This document shows positions 11,711 through 19,302 of a stretch of DNA of 64,000 nt, piece by piece. Numbering within the stretch: position 1 is the first letter of the stretch; every line of letters starts with the position of its first letter. This DNA is from Cololabis saira (taxonomy: Eukaryota > Chordata > Actinopteri > Beloniformes > Belonidae), in assembly GCF_033807715.1 (NCBI RefSeq), contig NC_084589.1:55382066-55446065 (forward strand). Direction: 5' to 3'. A program made the translations under genes and the position numbers. The notes beneath the pieces are model-generated. The model ran no database searches. It worked only from the letters and a program-made list of their open reading frames with translations, and had not been told where the DNA came from.

Positions 11711-14700
11711 AAAACAATATATATATTGTTTTTTCTTTTCTTTTTTTTGAGCATGTTCGAAATAAAGTTTTTCATTCACTCATTCATTCATTCAAACGGA
11801 GGGAAGAAAACCAAAAAAAGGACAAATGACGTTTTGGACTTTCTTCAACACTAAAGACAGGAAAATAGGCTGAGGGAGCTGGATGAAAAGGAGGAGGAGA
11901 GGGAAAGGAAGAGGGATGACCAGTTATCTAAGTTAATTGACATTTGTGGGAAGATGGAGGACAAAATGTAGTTTTCTTCATCATTTTTTCATTCATAATT
12001 TGAGGTTCAATTTCATTTGTTTTCATTTTACATTAGACCTCAGTTGACCTGCTGGTGTTGAATAAACAAGACTTGCTTTTCTTTAATCTGAGTACAGTGT
12101 TTGAATTAAGATTCCCTATGGTAACCGAAATGCATACATGTAAATACTAGCAAGATAGTTTTAGATCCAACACAAACAAGTCAGGCAGTAATTCGGTTAT
12201 TCATTTATTTATGACCACAAAATTTAAACAATTTCAGCAAGTTGAACAAAAACGTTGCAGTAAATAGTAATAAGATAACTGAAATATTTAGCTCAGGTTA
12301 CCATCAATTTATACGCTCTCTTACAAAAATGAAATGACATCATGCTGAAAAATGGAAAGTAATATTAGATGGTCATAACACAGCTGGAATATTTAACTCA
12401 GTTTACACGCGCTTACAAAAATGAAATTACTCTGTGATTGATCCTGGCATACTGGATGTGCTGGTATGGGTAGATTGAAAGAAAGACAATGTTAACAAGG
12501 AAATACATATTGTACTGTGCGCATGTTTAAATTGTGTTCTTTGTTGAATTTTATGCTCCTTTATATAGGCTACCACTTTGTTTTCAAACATCCGGATGAT
12601 CATTCCCAAACTTATAATACCGGTACGTAACATTTTGATCTGACTAGGAATTTTGTAAATTGAAATTTTAAATAAAGTTTATTGAAAAAAAAACAACAAA
12701 AAAACTAACGTTTTTATCTGACTTGTTTCCGGTTTCTGCTAAGTGCTGTCCCATTCCTATTTATACCATTTGGAGCCCTCACACCATCTCACACTTGATC
12801 CCGTGACGCTGACGTCACTGAAAGTCTGTGAGGGCTCAGGGCTTGAGGGTTTAGGGTGGAGTTTGGGATTGGGCCTCAGTCTGTCCATCATGGACCTGAT
12901 GTTTGTCTCCATGCTGGTATCTGGAGACCAGTGGACTGTCAGTCTGTCCATCATGGACCTGATGTTTGTCTCCATGCTGGTCTCTGGAGACCAGTGGACT
13001 GTCAGTCTGTCCATCATGGACCTGATGTTTGTCTCCATGCTGGTCTCTAGAGACCAGTGGACTGTCAGTCTGTCCATCATGGACCTGATGTTTGTCTCCA
13101 TGCTGGTCTCTAGAGACCAGTGGACTGTGAGTCTGTCCATCATGGACCTGATGTTTGTCTCCATGCTGGTCTCTGGAGACCAGTGGACTGTCAGTCTGTC
13201 CAACATGGACCTGATGTTTGTCTCCATGCTGGTCTCTGGAGACCAGTGGACTGTCAGTCTGTCCATCATGGACCTGATGTTTGTCTCCATGCTGGTCTCT
13301 GGAGACCAGTGGACTGTCAGTCTGTCCATCATGGACCTGATGTTTGTCTCCATGATTTCAGTCTGGTTGGGTCCTTCATGTGGTCTTCTGTTCCAGCTGC
13401 TGGAGGACGACATCGTCATGTTTGTGAAGGACGAGCTGAAGAAGATCCAGAAGGTTTTGAGTCCAGATTACCCAGAATCCTTAGAGAGTCTGGAGGAGGA
13501 TGGAGATGAAGAGCAGAAGAGCATCAGAGAGACATTCATGAAGATCACAGTGAAGTTCTTGAGGAGGAGGAAGCAGGAGAAGCTGGCCGACCTCCTGCAG
13601 AGCAGTAAGACGTTTCTCTGAACATCTGAGCTGCTGGATAAACCACACCCAATGTCTCAGTAGAGGACCAACATTCACAGATCAGACACAACATTAAACC
13701 CACTGGAAGGTGGAGGAACTCAGCTCATCTTCTGTTAGGAACATCTCATTAATAGGGTCATTAATATCCCAGTAAATTAAAGTTTCATTCTAAAGAGTTG
13801 AACCGTGTGGATTCAATATTCAGTTCCAGCAAACACAAAACAAACACAACTGGTGTGTCTGAAGTGAATGGTAGAGGAAACACTGTTGTTGTTCCTCTGA
13901 TTGATCGGAGGGTTTTTGGGAGGAAAACGCTTCAATACTCCTCATTGAACGGCTGATCAGTGAATGTTGAAATGTTGAATCTTTAGAGGAAGTAGAACTT
14001 GTTGTGGGCTGGTTTTAAAGCACTAAGTGGTTTTCTTTATCTTTATTTAGATACCGTTGCTGCCGTTTGTCAATCCAAACTCAAAGTTCAGCTGCAGAAG
14101 AAGCACCGGCATGTGTCTGAGGGGATCACTAAAGCAGGAAATAAAACCCTTCTGGAGCAGATCTACACGGAGCTCTACATCACAGAGGGAGGGACCGGAG
14201 AGGTCAACCATGAACATGAAGTCAGACAGATTGAAGCAGCTTCCAGGAAACCAGACGGAGCAGGAACAGCCGTCAGACAGGAAGACATCTTTAAACCCCC
14301 ACCTGGAAGAGATAAACCAATCAGAACGGTGATGACGAAGGGAGTGGCCGGCATCGGGAAAACAGTCCTAACACAGAAGTTCAGTCTGGACTGGGCTGAA
14401 GGCAGAACCAACCGGGACATCCAGTTCCTGCTTCCATTCACCTTCAGACAGCTGAATGTTCTGAAAGAGGAGAAGTTCAGCTTGGTGGAACTAGTTCATC
14501 GATTCTTCTCTGAAACCAAAGAAATCTGCAGCTTTGAAGAGTTCCAGGTCGTGTTCATCTTTGACGGTCTGGATGAGAGTCGACTTCCTCTGGACTTCCA
14601 CAACTCTACATTCCTCAGTGATCCCAGAAGGTCCACCTCAGTGGACGTGCTGCTGACAAACCTCATCAGGGGGAACCTGCTTCCTTCTGCTCGTCTCTGG

Positions 14701-17700
14701 ATCACCACTCGACCCGCAGCAGCCAATCAGATCCCTCCTGAGTGTGTCTCCATGGTGACGGAGGTCAGAGGGTTCACTGACCCACAGAAGGAGGAATACT
14801 TCAGGAAGATGTTCAGAGATGAGGAGCAGACCAGCAGGATCATCTCCCACATCAGGACATCACAGAGCCTCCACATCATGTGCCACATCCCAGTCTTCTG
14901 CTGGATCACTGCTACGGTCCTGGAGAACGTCCTGGAGAACGTCCTGGAAACCAGAGAGGGAGGGGAGCTGCCCAAGACCCTGACTGAGATGTACATCCAC
15001 TTCCTGGTGGTCCAGGCCAAACTGAAGAAGGTCAAGTATGACGGAGGAGCTGAGACGGATCCACACTGGAGTCCAGAGAGCAGGAAGATGGTGGAGTCTC
15101 TGGGAAAACTGGCTTTTGAGCAGCTGCAGAAAGGAAACCTGATCTTCTATGAACCAGACCTGAGAGAGTGTGGCATCGATGTCAGAGAGGCTTCAGTTTA
15201 CTCAGGAGTGTTCACCCAGATCTTTAGAGAGGAGAGCGGCCTGTACCAGGACCAGGTCTTCTGCTTCATCCATCTGAGTGTCCAGGAGTTTCTGGCTGCT
15301 CTTCATGTCCATCAGACCTTCATCAAGTCTGGAGTCAACCTGCTGGGAGATCAACTAACAACTCTCCGTTCTTCAACCAGTTTCTATCAGACAGCTGTGG
15401 ACAAGACCTTACAGAGTCCCAACGGACACCTGGACTTGTTCCTGCGCTTCCTCCTGGGTCTTTCACTGGAGACCAATCAGAACCTCCTACGAGGTCTGAT
15501 GGAACCAGAACAAAGAATTTCACAGACTTATAAGACTCTCCTACAACGTTTCTGGGAACCAAAACAAAGTTCACAGAGCAATCAGGAAACTATCGAATAC
15601 ATCAAGGAGAAGATCAGTGAGGATTTGTCTGCAGAGAGAAGCATCAACCTGTTCCACTGTCTGAATGAACTGAACGATGGTTCTCTGGTGAATCAAGTCC
15701 AACGGTCCCTGAGGTCTGGACCTCTCTCCACAGATAAACTGTCTCCTGCTCAGTGGTCGGCTCTGGGTTTCATCTTACTGTCATCAGGAGAAGATCTGGA
15801 GGTGTTTGACCTGAAGAAGTTCTCAGCTTCAGAGGAGGCTCTACGGAGGCTGCTGCCGGTGGTCAAAGCCTCCAAGAAAGTTCTGTAAGTACCAACAGAC
15901 ACACTACATCTGGTTTTACCTCCACACACGCCCGCCGATAGGGGGGGACAAACGGGTCTGTTGTCCAGGGTAGGGGGCGGCCCAGAACTGGCCCCTCAAT
16001 TTTTTTTTTTTTTTTTTTTAATTCTCATTAAATTATGGAATCATTTTTCAAAATGTTTCAAAATATGCCCATTTGTGGAAAAAATATGTAGTATTTAAGT
16101 TACATAAAAGATTGTTATTTGTTTTCTTCCTAATTGTCCTTGAAAATAGTGGTCAAGAACCCCCAACACTAAAATGGTTTGGCCGCTGATCAAAATTTGA
16201 CGTTATCATTTAATTCAACCATTAGAATGGTCAAAATGTCCGGTCAGCACAAGTCTGGTGCTCAGAAAAGAAGAGAAAAGAGAAGAAGAGAAGAAGAAAA
16301 TAGAGGCCTCAGAGATTCTCTACACAAATATTTTAAAAAGGGGGTGATGGTGAAGCTGGAATTAATAAAGTCAGCGTAGAGCAAGGTAAGAAACAGTTAC
16401 AACATTTACCAACCTTGTAACTTAACCTAGCTGGCTAGCTCTAATGTTAACATCCATTAGCTTGTATAAAAACCTGAAGAGCAGAGCGACAGGAGAAGAA
16501 GAGGGAGAAGGAGAGATCCGGGTGCAGGGGGGCCCATCTTAGATTATTTTGCCTGGGGCCCCGGCAGGACTGTCAGCTGGCCTCCACATTTCATGTTTTC
16601 TTCACTTGTTTGGGTCTTTTTTTCAGCACAACCTCACATGAGTGAGTTTACGCTGGTTCTTTCATTTCCAGAGACTTTAATGCCACATTAGACCTAAAAT
16701 CACACACAAGCACGAACTCTGACAAGGAAACACTTTCATTTCTGTTTGTCCCGGGGGGGCAGGATGAGCTGAAGACCAGCAGAACAGTTGGAGACACAAC
16801 TGCATTTTCTTCCACAACAGTGAAATAACCTGGTTGTTGTTCTTTTCTTCCGTCTGCAGACTGAGTGGCTGTCACCTCTCAGGGAACATCTGTCCACTTC
16901 TGTCCTCAGTTCTCAGCTCTCAGTCCTCTAGTCTGACAGAACTGGACCTGAGCAACAACGACCTGCAGGATTCTGGACTGGAGCAGCTGTGTCCTGGACT
17001 GGAGAGTCCACACTGTCACCTGGAGTCTCTCAGGTCAGGATTCATTCAAGTCTTCTCCAGGTCCAGTGAACCTGCTGCTAAACATGTCTGCAGCAGGACA
17101 CTTGTGCAGAGAACATGCATAGACCTGTGTTGTGTATCTGCAGCAGGACACTTGAGCAGAGAACATGCAGCAGACCTGTGTTGTGTGTCTGCAGGCTGTC
17201 AGGCTGTCTGATCTCAGAGGAAGGAAGTTCTTCTCTGGTCTCAGCTCTGACCTCCAACCCCTCCCACCTGAGAGAGCTGGACCTGAGCTACAACCATCCA
17301 GGGGAGTCAGCAGGGAAGCTTCTGTCTAGACTGGAGGATCCCCGCTGGAGCCTGGACACTCTCAGGTAGGACACTCTCAGGTAGGACACTCTTAGGTAGG
17401 ACACTCTCAGGTAGGACACACTCAGGTAGGACACTCTCAGGTAGGACACTCAGGTAGGACACTCTCAGGTAAGACACACTCAGGTAGGACACACTCAGGT
17501 AGGACACTCTCAGGTAGGACACTCTCAGGTAGGACACTCTCAGGTAGGACACACTCAGGTAGGACACTCTCAGGTAAGACACACTCAGGTAGGACACACT
17601 CAGGTAGGACACTCTCAGGTAGGACACTCTCAGGTAGGACACTCTCAGGTAGGACACTCAGGTAGGACACTCTCAGGTAGGACACTCTCAGGTAGGACAC

Positions 17701-19090
17701 TCTCAGGTAAGACACACTCAGGTAGGACACACTCAGGTAGGACACTCTCAGGTAGGACACTCTCAGGTAGGACACTCTCAGGTAGGACACACTCAGGTAG
17801 GACACTCTCAGGTAGGACACTCTCAGGTAGGACACACTGCTGGGTGGGGGAGGGGGGGGTTAGGGTTATGGTGTCACAAGTTTACCTCAGGTGGTTGCTC
17901 AGGGCTGTGGTGCTAAGTAGTGGATACGGGAGTGTCCAACAAGTGATGGGGGGGTGTAGTGGATACGGGAGTGTCCAACAGGTGATGGGGGGGGGGTGTA
18001 GTGGATACGGGAGTGTCCAACAGGTGATGGGGGGGGGGGGTGTAGTGGATACAGGAGTGTCCAACAGGTGATGGGGGGGGGGGGGGGGGGTGTAGTGGAT
18101 ACAGGAGTGTCCAACATGTGATGGGGGGGTGTAGTGGATACGGGAGTGTCCAACAGGTGATGGGGGGGGGGTGTAGTGGATACGGGAGCGTCCAACAGGT
18201 GATGGGGGGGGGGGGGGGGGGTGTAGTGGATACGGGAGTGTCCAACAGGTGATGGGGGGGTGTAGTGGATACGGGAGTGTCCAACAGGTGATGGGGGGGT
18301 GTAGTGGATACAGGAGTGTCCAACAGGTGATGGGGGGGCTTTGACATCTCTTCTTCCCCTGAGAGAGACTGAGCTGGTCTGACCCTCCTCCTCCTTCCAG
18401 GGTGGAGCCTGCTGGACAACGATGGCTGACACCAGGTCTGAGGAAGTGTAAGTGTGTTTTTATTCAACCATCTTCACTCGTTCATGAGTCCATCAGTGAT
18501 CAATAACTGATCAATAATAACTGCAGCTCCTCTTTTGTTCTCCATCAGATTCCTGTCAACTCACCATCGACACAAACACAGTCCACAACGAGATCAAACT
18601 GTCTGACGACAACAGGAAGATGATGTCTGTGGAGGAGGATCAGTCATATCCTGATCATCCAGACAGGTTTGATGTTAAACCTCAGCTTCTGTGTAGAGAA
18701 GTTCTGACGGGTCGCTGTTACTGGGAGGTCCAGTGGAGAGAATATGTTTCTGTATCAGTGAGTTACAGAAGAATCAGCAGGAAAGGAAACTCTGGTGACT
18801 CTTGGTTTGGAGGAAACAATCATTCCTGGAGGTTGGACTGTTATCCAGGTTATAAGTACCATGTCTATCACAATAACAGAAAAACATCCATCACCTACTC
18901 ATATCCACCTCCACACTCTGGCAGAGCAGCAGTTTACGTGGACGTTCCTGCTGGAACTCTGTCCTTCTATGAAGTCGTCTCTGACAGACTGATCCACCTC
19001 CACACCTTCAACACCAGCTTCACTGAACCTCTCTATGCTGGACTTGGACTATACTGGTCTAGGTCCTCAGTGTCTCTGTGTCCAGTTTAG
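672..19090 (+). CDS. NLRC3-like NLR receptor: FISNA-NACHT-LRR-B30.2, seven exons
   Basis: Predicted cytosolic NOD-like receptor of the fish-expanded NLRC3-like (NLR-C) family; NACHT ATPases of this kind sense microbial or danger cues, and the B30.2 tail is a ligand- or partner-binding module. Model: join(672-749, 13397-13604, 14051-15884, 16860-17033, 17195-17365, 18401-18447, 18549-19090). All introns are GT-AG and all phases agree, giving 1,017 residues without an internal stop. Walker A GVAGIGKT is at about residue 193, Walker [12 protein letters not shown] at about 262, two LRR exons at about 707-822, PRY-SPRY at about 838-1017. Exon 1 may not be the true first exon: fish relatives often have further 5' exons, and a LINE lies directly upstream. 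Intron 1 is 12.6 kb because of transposon insertion. With only two LRR exons it is at the short end for the family. Transcription is unproven; the frame is intact. Confidence 0.85.
799..986. repeat. 63-bp intronic minisatellite, part A (3 copies)
   Basis: Three head-to-tail 63-bp units beginning ATGCTGGTCTCTGGAGACCA. Each contains the inverted repeat GGTCTC-TG-GAGACC. The array stops abruptly at 986, where the copia LTR begins, and resumes after the copia element at 10531 with the same five bases (GTCTC), so this is the left end of one larger array. The unit is a multiple of three and stays open in several frames on both strands. Confidence 0.97.
987..1208 (-). repeat. Copia 3' LTR
   Basis: 222-bp LTR with TG...CA ends, 99% identical to 10309-10530. 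On the minus strand it starts TGTTGGATG and ends GTCAACA. Because the gag start codon lies in the LTR, this 3' copy also carries an orphan ATG (MAAST) that opens directly into the minisatellite. Confidence 0.95.
1209..1217 (-). other. Copia polypurine tract
   Basis: Minus-strand AAGTGGGGG lies immediately 5' of the 3' LTR, the expected place and composition for the plus-strand DNA primer. Confidence 0.75.
1218..2440 (-). pseudogene. Copia integrase C-terminus and reverse transcriptase; RNase H deleted
   Basis: Second part of the copia pol frame, continuing the integrase part that stops at 8291. It begins with the [15 protein letters not shown] block of the copia integrase C-terminal region, then an acidic linker, then the copia [19 protein letters not shown], the [12 protein letters not shown] block (motif A aspartate), [14 protein letters not shown], and the catalytic WVDDLI. 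After [16 protein letters not shown] the frame reaches CECKL and then jumps to a short tail before the polypurine tract, so the roughly 130-residue RNase H domain is missing. The apparent start of the open frame at 2729 is an accident: residues N-terminal to position 2440 are Pao LTR sequence. Confidence 0.88.
2441..2879 (-). repeat. BEL/Pao 3' LTR
   Basis: 439 bp, minus-strand TGTTGGAGCC...CTCTACA. It contains a TATAAG promoter-like box and AATAAA-like signals on the minus strand, and a short GCACGGTT-type tandem repeat near 2650-2690. Minus-strand AGGGGCCGGTG directly 5' (2880-2890) is the likely polypurine tract. The 8290-side copy differs by a single G/A in the AAATAARACAATA stretch. Confidence 0.93.
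3046..3425 (-). pseudogene. MPHOSPH10-like fragment captured in the Pao element
   Basis: MPHOSPH10 (MPP10) is a U3 snoRNP/SSU processome protein needed for 18S rRNA maturation. The minus strand encodes an acidic run ([12 protein letters not shown]), then [13 protein letters not shown], then, in the shifted frame, [15 protein letters not shown] and [10 protein letters not shown], which are characteristic conserved blocks of that protein. A 32-bp tandem duplication (about 3220-3283, GAGAGCTGCTTTCTCCAGCT twice) shifts the frame, so the long gag fusion ends in unrelated residues at 3187 while the homologous frame continues to a stop near 3046. The identification is by recognition of the family, not by alignment. 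It is a fragment of the middle of the protein, intronless as far as can be seen. Confidence 0.75.
3187..6897 (-). CDS. BEL/Pao gag-protease polyprotein fused to captured host segments
   Basis: 1,236 codons. The N-terminal part is Pao gag: a [14 protein letters not shown] helix-rich start, basic and Glu-rich coiled-coil stretches near residues 200-300, and a capsid-like region about 470-640. Cys/His-rich knuckles follow: [13 protein letters not shown] near 696, [14 protein letters not shown] near 729, [13 protein letters not shown] near 749. The A17-type aspartic protease has catalytic DPGS near residue 820 and the [10 protein letters not shown] end typical of Pao. Near residue 993 the frame passes into the RBM19-like and then MPHOSPH10-like segments instead of RT. 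A start at the ninth residue (MYSDNG) is equally possible. The frame is uninterrupted, so the fusion could be translated. Confidence 0.85.
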   Translation of the reverse strand: MVGFLYCKMYSDNGVLGPNESDNGVLVQTEPNVYGEPSVADAHVMRSNGDAMQIMVEPSEAEKQSDVTTAGRSAHSEHESQTGSQVVTKRKIKLTPKALMEKTDSLQKDRKSKFTKASHLQKTIGELMQRGRGCKQEVQEEFRKYLNLCKDARDAQNALLPLIPPEEQRKHDIWFQAKMINVNEFIEEVNEWTKSSETLQQSDEDEICPNDSISNVESRKSTHQSHTRSATSRSSRSSTSSARRQAEAERAALAIRAAALQEKHAIEEEEERLHREMSQKRETLRKKKEKMEMDAQLAAANAKIAVLQSPSPTPSRTHSDGMDSYYRKGARPKEPSVSFNPLAREYVPSVPSIQTPTPTQIEPLQQQACIQTQQPPRQEQPPPSNNPSDQQYLPWNAAPANKPTTYLNHDVTKPQISSQPNETSTVCDLLQKQNEITAMLMEQQTSHLLPPREIPCFDGDPLQFKTFVRAFIHCVERNTTNKGDCLYYLERYTKGQPNELVRSCQLMPPDRGYDMARLLLEQHFGDAYKITAAYLEKVLQWPVLKSEDPKSLQAYSLFLRQCCNAMETIQYMRELDMPTNMKTVISKLPYKLRDIWRVSACGIMERFYRRPQFTDIVSFIERQAKIQSDPVFGDIQNISQSTVRPVKGIKSQGKPMYKGDSFATTIETSQPEVKNQTGSPQSPKQSNTSAHTTTACVCCSKNHTLDKCPQMEKKSHRDKVSFIKQKGICFGCLCGGHMSKHCDKRLTCKVCNKTHPSLLHIDFKERASNTNQPKKPSVSNTQVSCGQTGAGNSNGILSILPVQVKSSMGDKIIKTYAFLDPGSTDTFCSETLMEKLNLSGRKAKISLLTMGPKASVSSYILTDLEISSLTGEQFYGLPKVYTQNKMPVTTRNLINEEELAKWPYLNGVVLPRIQADVELLIGTNASKVLEPWEVVNSRGSGPYAIKTLLGWVVNGPLSSYSGQHESVSVNRTSITHLKELLQNQYNHDFNKKSSEDTKEEADEMNDGDDEEEDGDLVQQPDSAYESSDRETISKTNPAADDKQSKVKKTAKQETEPTTGFTVKLRGIPFSVKEQLIREFMPPLKPIAVKIGKDESGNRTGYVYVDLRSEEEVGKKKNKDYIGGRYIEVSRVDPFGGKGNWDRKEKEIDRNFTRKLKDELDYFQDLPSDDDDEDDDDMDIFGGKAPTTDKPEVKSSFEKRQEKMWHKMEELEKAALRRSRSWRKQLSHRSRGSCRER
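3426..3921 (-). pseudogene. RBM19-like RRM fragment fused in frame to Pao gag-protease
   Basis: About 165 residues with an acidic, low-complexity stretch (about 3740-3920) followed by one RNA-recognition motif at residues about 1058-1130 of the fusion: RNP2-like [10 protein letters not shown] and RNP1-like RTGYVYVDL, then [17 protein letters not shown] and a basic tail [17 protein letters not shown]. This wording matches the second RRM region of RBM19, a multi-RRM nucleolar protein of 40S ribosome biogenesis. The join to Pao coding sequence is near 3921, directly after the [10 protein letters not shown] segment where Pao RT coding should follow. The continuous frame through what should be several exons suggests capture from spliced mRNA. 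Assignment is by motif recognition. Confidence 0.75.
6898..7851 (-). other. Pao 5' leader with two sets of tandem repeats
   Basis: Non-coding leader between the 5' LTR and gag. 7230-7570 has four to five GC-rich, roughly 90-bp imperfect units built from GCTCTGCTCCAGGCTCTCCT and TAATCCAACC-type blocks; they are open in three minus frames but code for nothing recognisable. 7707-7851 has four copies of GTCCGTTCCAAACGAAG (at 7707, 7745, 7781, 7817) spaced 36-38 bp. A T-run lies at about 7049-7066. No primer binding site directly abuts the LTR; the minus-strand repeat contains TGGAACGGAC, which could serve as one. Confidence 0.7.
7852..8290 (-). repeat. BEL/Pao 5' LTR
   Basis: 439-bp copy of 2441-2879 with one visible difference. 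The minus-strand promoter-like TATAAGCC lies at about 8150-8163. The next bases, GCGTG at 8291-8295, are the target-site duplication inside the copia integrase. Confidence 0.95.
8296..8911 (-). pseudogene. Copia integrase catalytic core
   Basis: The D,D-35-E core is visible on the minus strand: first Asp in [10 protein letters not shown], second in [11 protein letters not shown], Glu in [18 protein letters not shown], followed by the [16 protein letters not shown] block. The reading frame is shifted relative to the zinc-binding region upstream (break near 8905) and is cut at 8291 by the Pao element; the protein sequence resumes at 2440. Integrase would have inserted the cDNA; this copy cannot make it. 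Confidence 0.9.
8842..9339 (-). pseudogene. Copia GAG-pre-integrase / zinc-binding region
   Basis: Starts after an in-frame TAG at 9340-9342. Shows [20 protein letters not shown] and [20 protein letters not shown], the H-x3-H half of the HHCC zinc finger; the second Cys pair lies at the frameshift near 8905. It belongs to the same polyprotein as the flanking pieces. Confidence 0.85.
9343..9783 (-). pseudogene. Copia nucleocapsid knuckles and aspartic protease
   Basis: In the same frame as gag but separated from it by TAG at 9784-9786. Two CCHC zinc knuckles, [14 protein letters not shown] and [14 protein letters not shown], are followed by the protease active site [11 protein letters not shown] (DSGA). 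It ends in a second in-frame TAG at 9340. Two knuckles instead of the single one of many copia elements is a lineage trait worth noting. Confidence 0.9.
9784..10323 (-). CDS. Copia gag N-terminal part
   Basis: 179 codons starting [13 protein letters not shown]. Gag of the UBN2/Retrotran_gag type: [19 protein letters not shown], an acidic insert, then a helical capsid region ([18 protein letters not shown]) and [19 protein letters not shown]. The initiator ATG and first five codons lie inside the 5' LTR, and the next codons overlap the primer binding site, so the protein begins in the LTR. A single TAG ends it; homologous gag continues beyond ([11 protein letters not shown]). Confidence 0.88.
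   Translation of the reverse strand: MAASTGYGPRKEFGSRWNRLCFDGDEKNYELWKTKFLAHLIGLKSTILSEPPGDGDENADEDADKNEQVYAELIQFLDDKSLSLVMRDAADDGRKALIILRDHYAGAGKPRVISLNTELTSLQKAVNESVTDYIIRAETAITALRNAGETLSDGLLTAMILKGLPEAFKPFSVHVTQSD
10295..10308 (-). other. Copia-type primer binding site (internal initiator-tRNA match)
   Basis: Minus-strand GGTTATGGGCCCAG directly follows the 5' LTR. It is complementary to the anticodon stem-loop of initiator tRNA-Met (CTGGGCCCATAACC) rather than to a tRNA 3' end, the classic half-tRNA priming seen in Drosophila copia. Confidence 0.85.
10309..10530 (-). repeat. Copia 5' LTR
   Basis: 222 bp, TG...CA ends, two differences from 987-1208. It contains the gag ATG at 10321-10323. 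Followed by the TSD GTCTC at 10531-10535, where the 63-bp minisatellite resumes mid-unit. Confidence 0.95.
10531..11197. repeat. 63-bp intronic minisatellite, part B (about 10.5 copies)
   Basis: Continuation of the array at 799-986. Units differ mainly at GGTCTCTGGAGACC versus GGTCTCTGCAGACC. The right end at 11197 is the TCA target duplication of the Harbinger-type element; the array continues at 12876. Confidence 0.97.
11198..12875. mobile_element. PIF/Harbinger-type DNA transposon, degenerate
   Basis: 1,678 bp bounded by terminal inverted repeats: GGCCCAATCCCAATCTCCAC on the left and the complement of TGGAGTTTGGGATTGGGCC on the right, about 24 bp with one mismatch before decay. TSD TCA at 11195-11197 and 12876-12878 restores the minisatellite exactly. 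A 3-bp TSD plus the MYB-like protein remnant at 11799-11971 point to PIF/Harbinger. No transposase (DDE) frame survives. The interior is AT-rich with an AT dinucleotide run (about 11675-11703) and a LINE 3'-end tail with ATTC repeats at about 11742-11795. Confidence 0.85.
11799..11971 (+). pseudogene. Harbinger MYB/SANT-like protein remnant (C-terminal part)
   Basis: Reads NDVLDFLQ, then a stop, then [20 protein letters not shown] and [18 protein letters not shown] before a terminator. The charged helix followed by a short hydrophobic helix resembles the C-terminus of the DNA-binding accessory protein that partners Harbinger transposases. Identification is by pattern only. Confidence 0.5.
12876..13352. 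repeat. 63-bp intronic minisatellite, part C (about 7.5 copies)
   Basis: Third piece of the same array, ending at GTCTCCATG just before NLR exon 2 intron sequence. Variants include GGTCTCTAGAGACC. The frame read as [20 protein letters not shown] is open through the array and continuous with the exon 2 frame. Confidence 0.97.
13397..13604 (+). CDS. NLR exon 2 (N-terminal helical exon)
   Basis: 208 bp between acceptor TTCTGTTCCAG and donor GCA|GTAAGA. Encodes [18 protein letters not shown], an acidic stretch and [16 protein letters not shown], the helical segment that precedes FISNA in fish NLRC3-like proteins. Phase 0 in, phase 1 out, matching exons 1 and 3. Confidence 0.88.
14051..15884 (+). 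CDS. NLR exon 3: FISNA and NACHT ATPase with helical domains
   Basis: 1,834-bp exon (611 codons), the large exon typical of the family, acceptor TTTATTTAG, donor CT|GTAAGT. FISNA occupies roughly the first 75 residues ([15 protein letters not shown]...EHEVRQIE), then NACHT: Walker A GVAGIGKT at nucleotide 14341, Walker [10 protein letters not shown] at about 14554, sensor-like [14 protein letters not shown], and the winged-helix/HD2 block [18 protein letters not shown] 12-bp duplication gives the repeat ENVLENVLE near 14920. No stop or frameshift. Confidence 0.93.
15925..16590 (+). mobile_element. hAT/ZMYM-type transposon remnant in NLR intron 3
   Basis: Intron segment with a GC-rich left part (GCCGATAGGGGGGGACAAAC) and a right part ending near GGGGCCCCGGCAGGACTG. 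At 16236-16379 a 47-codon frame begins [20 protein letters not shown], the basic start seen in fish ZMYM1-like hAT proteins. The rest of the transposase is missing. Terminal repeats were not resolved, so limits are approximate. Confidence 0.5.
16860..17033 (+). CDS. NLR exon 4 (LRR exon)
   Basis: 174 bp, the standard length of one LRR exon in this family, acceptor CGTCTGCAG, donor CAG|GTCAGG. Encodes the LSGCHLS repeat start and [20 protein letters not shown], a ribonuclease-inhibitor-type leucine-rich repeat. Phase 2 in and out. Confidence 0.93.
17195..17365 (+). CDS. NLR exon 5 (last LRR exon)
   Basis: 171 bp, acceptor GTGTCTGCAG, donor CTCAG|GTAGGA. Encodes [18 protein letters not shown] and [20 protein letters not shown], ending SLDTL. 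The final 11 bases plus donor were multiplied to form the adjoining minisatellite. Intron 4 before it holds a near-duplicate of about 60 bp (AGCAGGACACTTG...TGTGTTGTGT twice), leaving two decoy acceptor-like CTGCAG sites. Confidence 0.92.
17366..17835. repeat. Splice-donor minisatellite, about 30 copies of a 15-bp unit
   Basis: Unit GTAGGACACTCTCAG, with 13-15 bp variants, starts exactly at the exon 5 donor. Each unit regenerates CTCAG|GTAGG, or in three places the stronger CTCAG|GTAAGA (near 17469, 17575, 17708). The placing of the GTAAGA units suggests a higher-order period of about 110-130 bp. In the exon frame the first GTAG gives an immediate TAG, so use of any downstream donor would truncate the protein unless frame is shifted. 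Confidence 0.95.
17917..18340. repeat. Poly-G minisatellite, about ten copies of a ~40-bp unit
   Basis: Units of GTAGTGGATACGGGAGTGTC followed by CAACAGGTGAT and a G-run that varies from 7 to 18 bases. With the preceding array it fills most of NLR intron 5. The G-runs lie on the coding strand and could form G-quadruplexes in DNA or pre-mRNA. Confidence 0.95.
18401..18447 (+). CDS. NLR exon 6 (short linker exon)
   Basis: 47 bp, acceptor CTCCTTCCAG, donor AAGT|GTAAGT. Encodes [15 protein letters not shown], the conserved linker between LRRs and B30.2 in fish NLRs. Phases match both neighbours. Confidence 0.9.
18549..19090 (+). CDS. NLR exon 7: PRY-SPRY (B30.2) domain and stop
   Basis: 542 bp from acceptor CTCCATCAG to TAG at 19088-19090. 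PRY begins [20 protein letters not shown] and ends with [22 protein letters not shown] holds [38 protein letters not shown] and the [10 protein letters not shown] end. B30.2 in TRIM and fish NLR proteins is a binding module. Complete and in frame. Confidence 0.93.
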
Positions 19091-19169
19091 TCTCCAGAGT
19101 CTCCGGTCAGAGAAACTGTCTCTGTTGGATCCTGGACTCTGGTTCTGGTTCTGGTTCCTCAGTGTCTCC

Positions 19170-19204
<35 letters not shown>

Positions 19205-19302
19205 GAAGAAGAGATGATCACCATTTATTCTTAGTCTTTTGGTTTATTGTATTTTTATTTGATCTTTTTCACATTTAAACATTGACTAATTTACTTTACT
19301 TT
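19091..19302 (+). other. Presumed NLR 3' untranslated region with ATG microsatellite
   Basis: Follows the stop codon and ends where LINE homology begins. Contains about twelve ATG/ATGATG units (about 19168-19203) followed by AAGAAGAAG. No canonical AATAAA was found before the LINE, so the poly(A) site may lie in transposon sequence. Confidence 0.45.

Noticed and set aside
10441..13621. Repeat-rich frames ([12 protein letters not shown] and opposite-strand versions) as genes
   Set aside because: They come from a 63-bp minisatellite that is open in several frames on both strands; only possible read-through into NLR exon 2 is kept as a finding.
17366..17835. CRISPR array
   Set aside because: Direct tandem repeats without unique spacers, in a vertebrate intron; the same holds for the 40-, 41-, 63- and 64-bp arrays.
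17307..18467. Frames of SYLRV or SPVGH repeats as proteins
   Set aside because: Products of the 15-bp and 40-bp intronic minisatellites on the non-coding strand.
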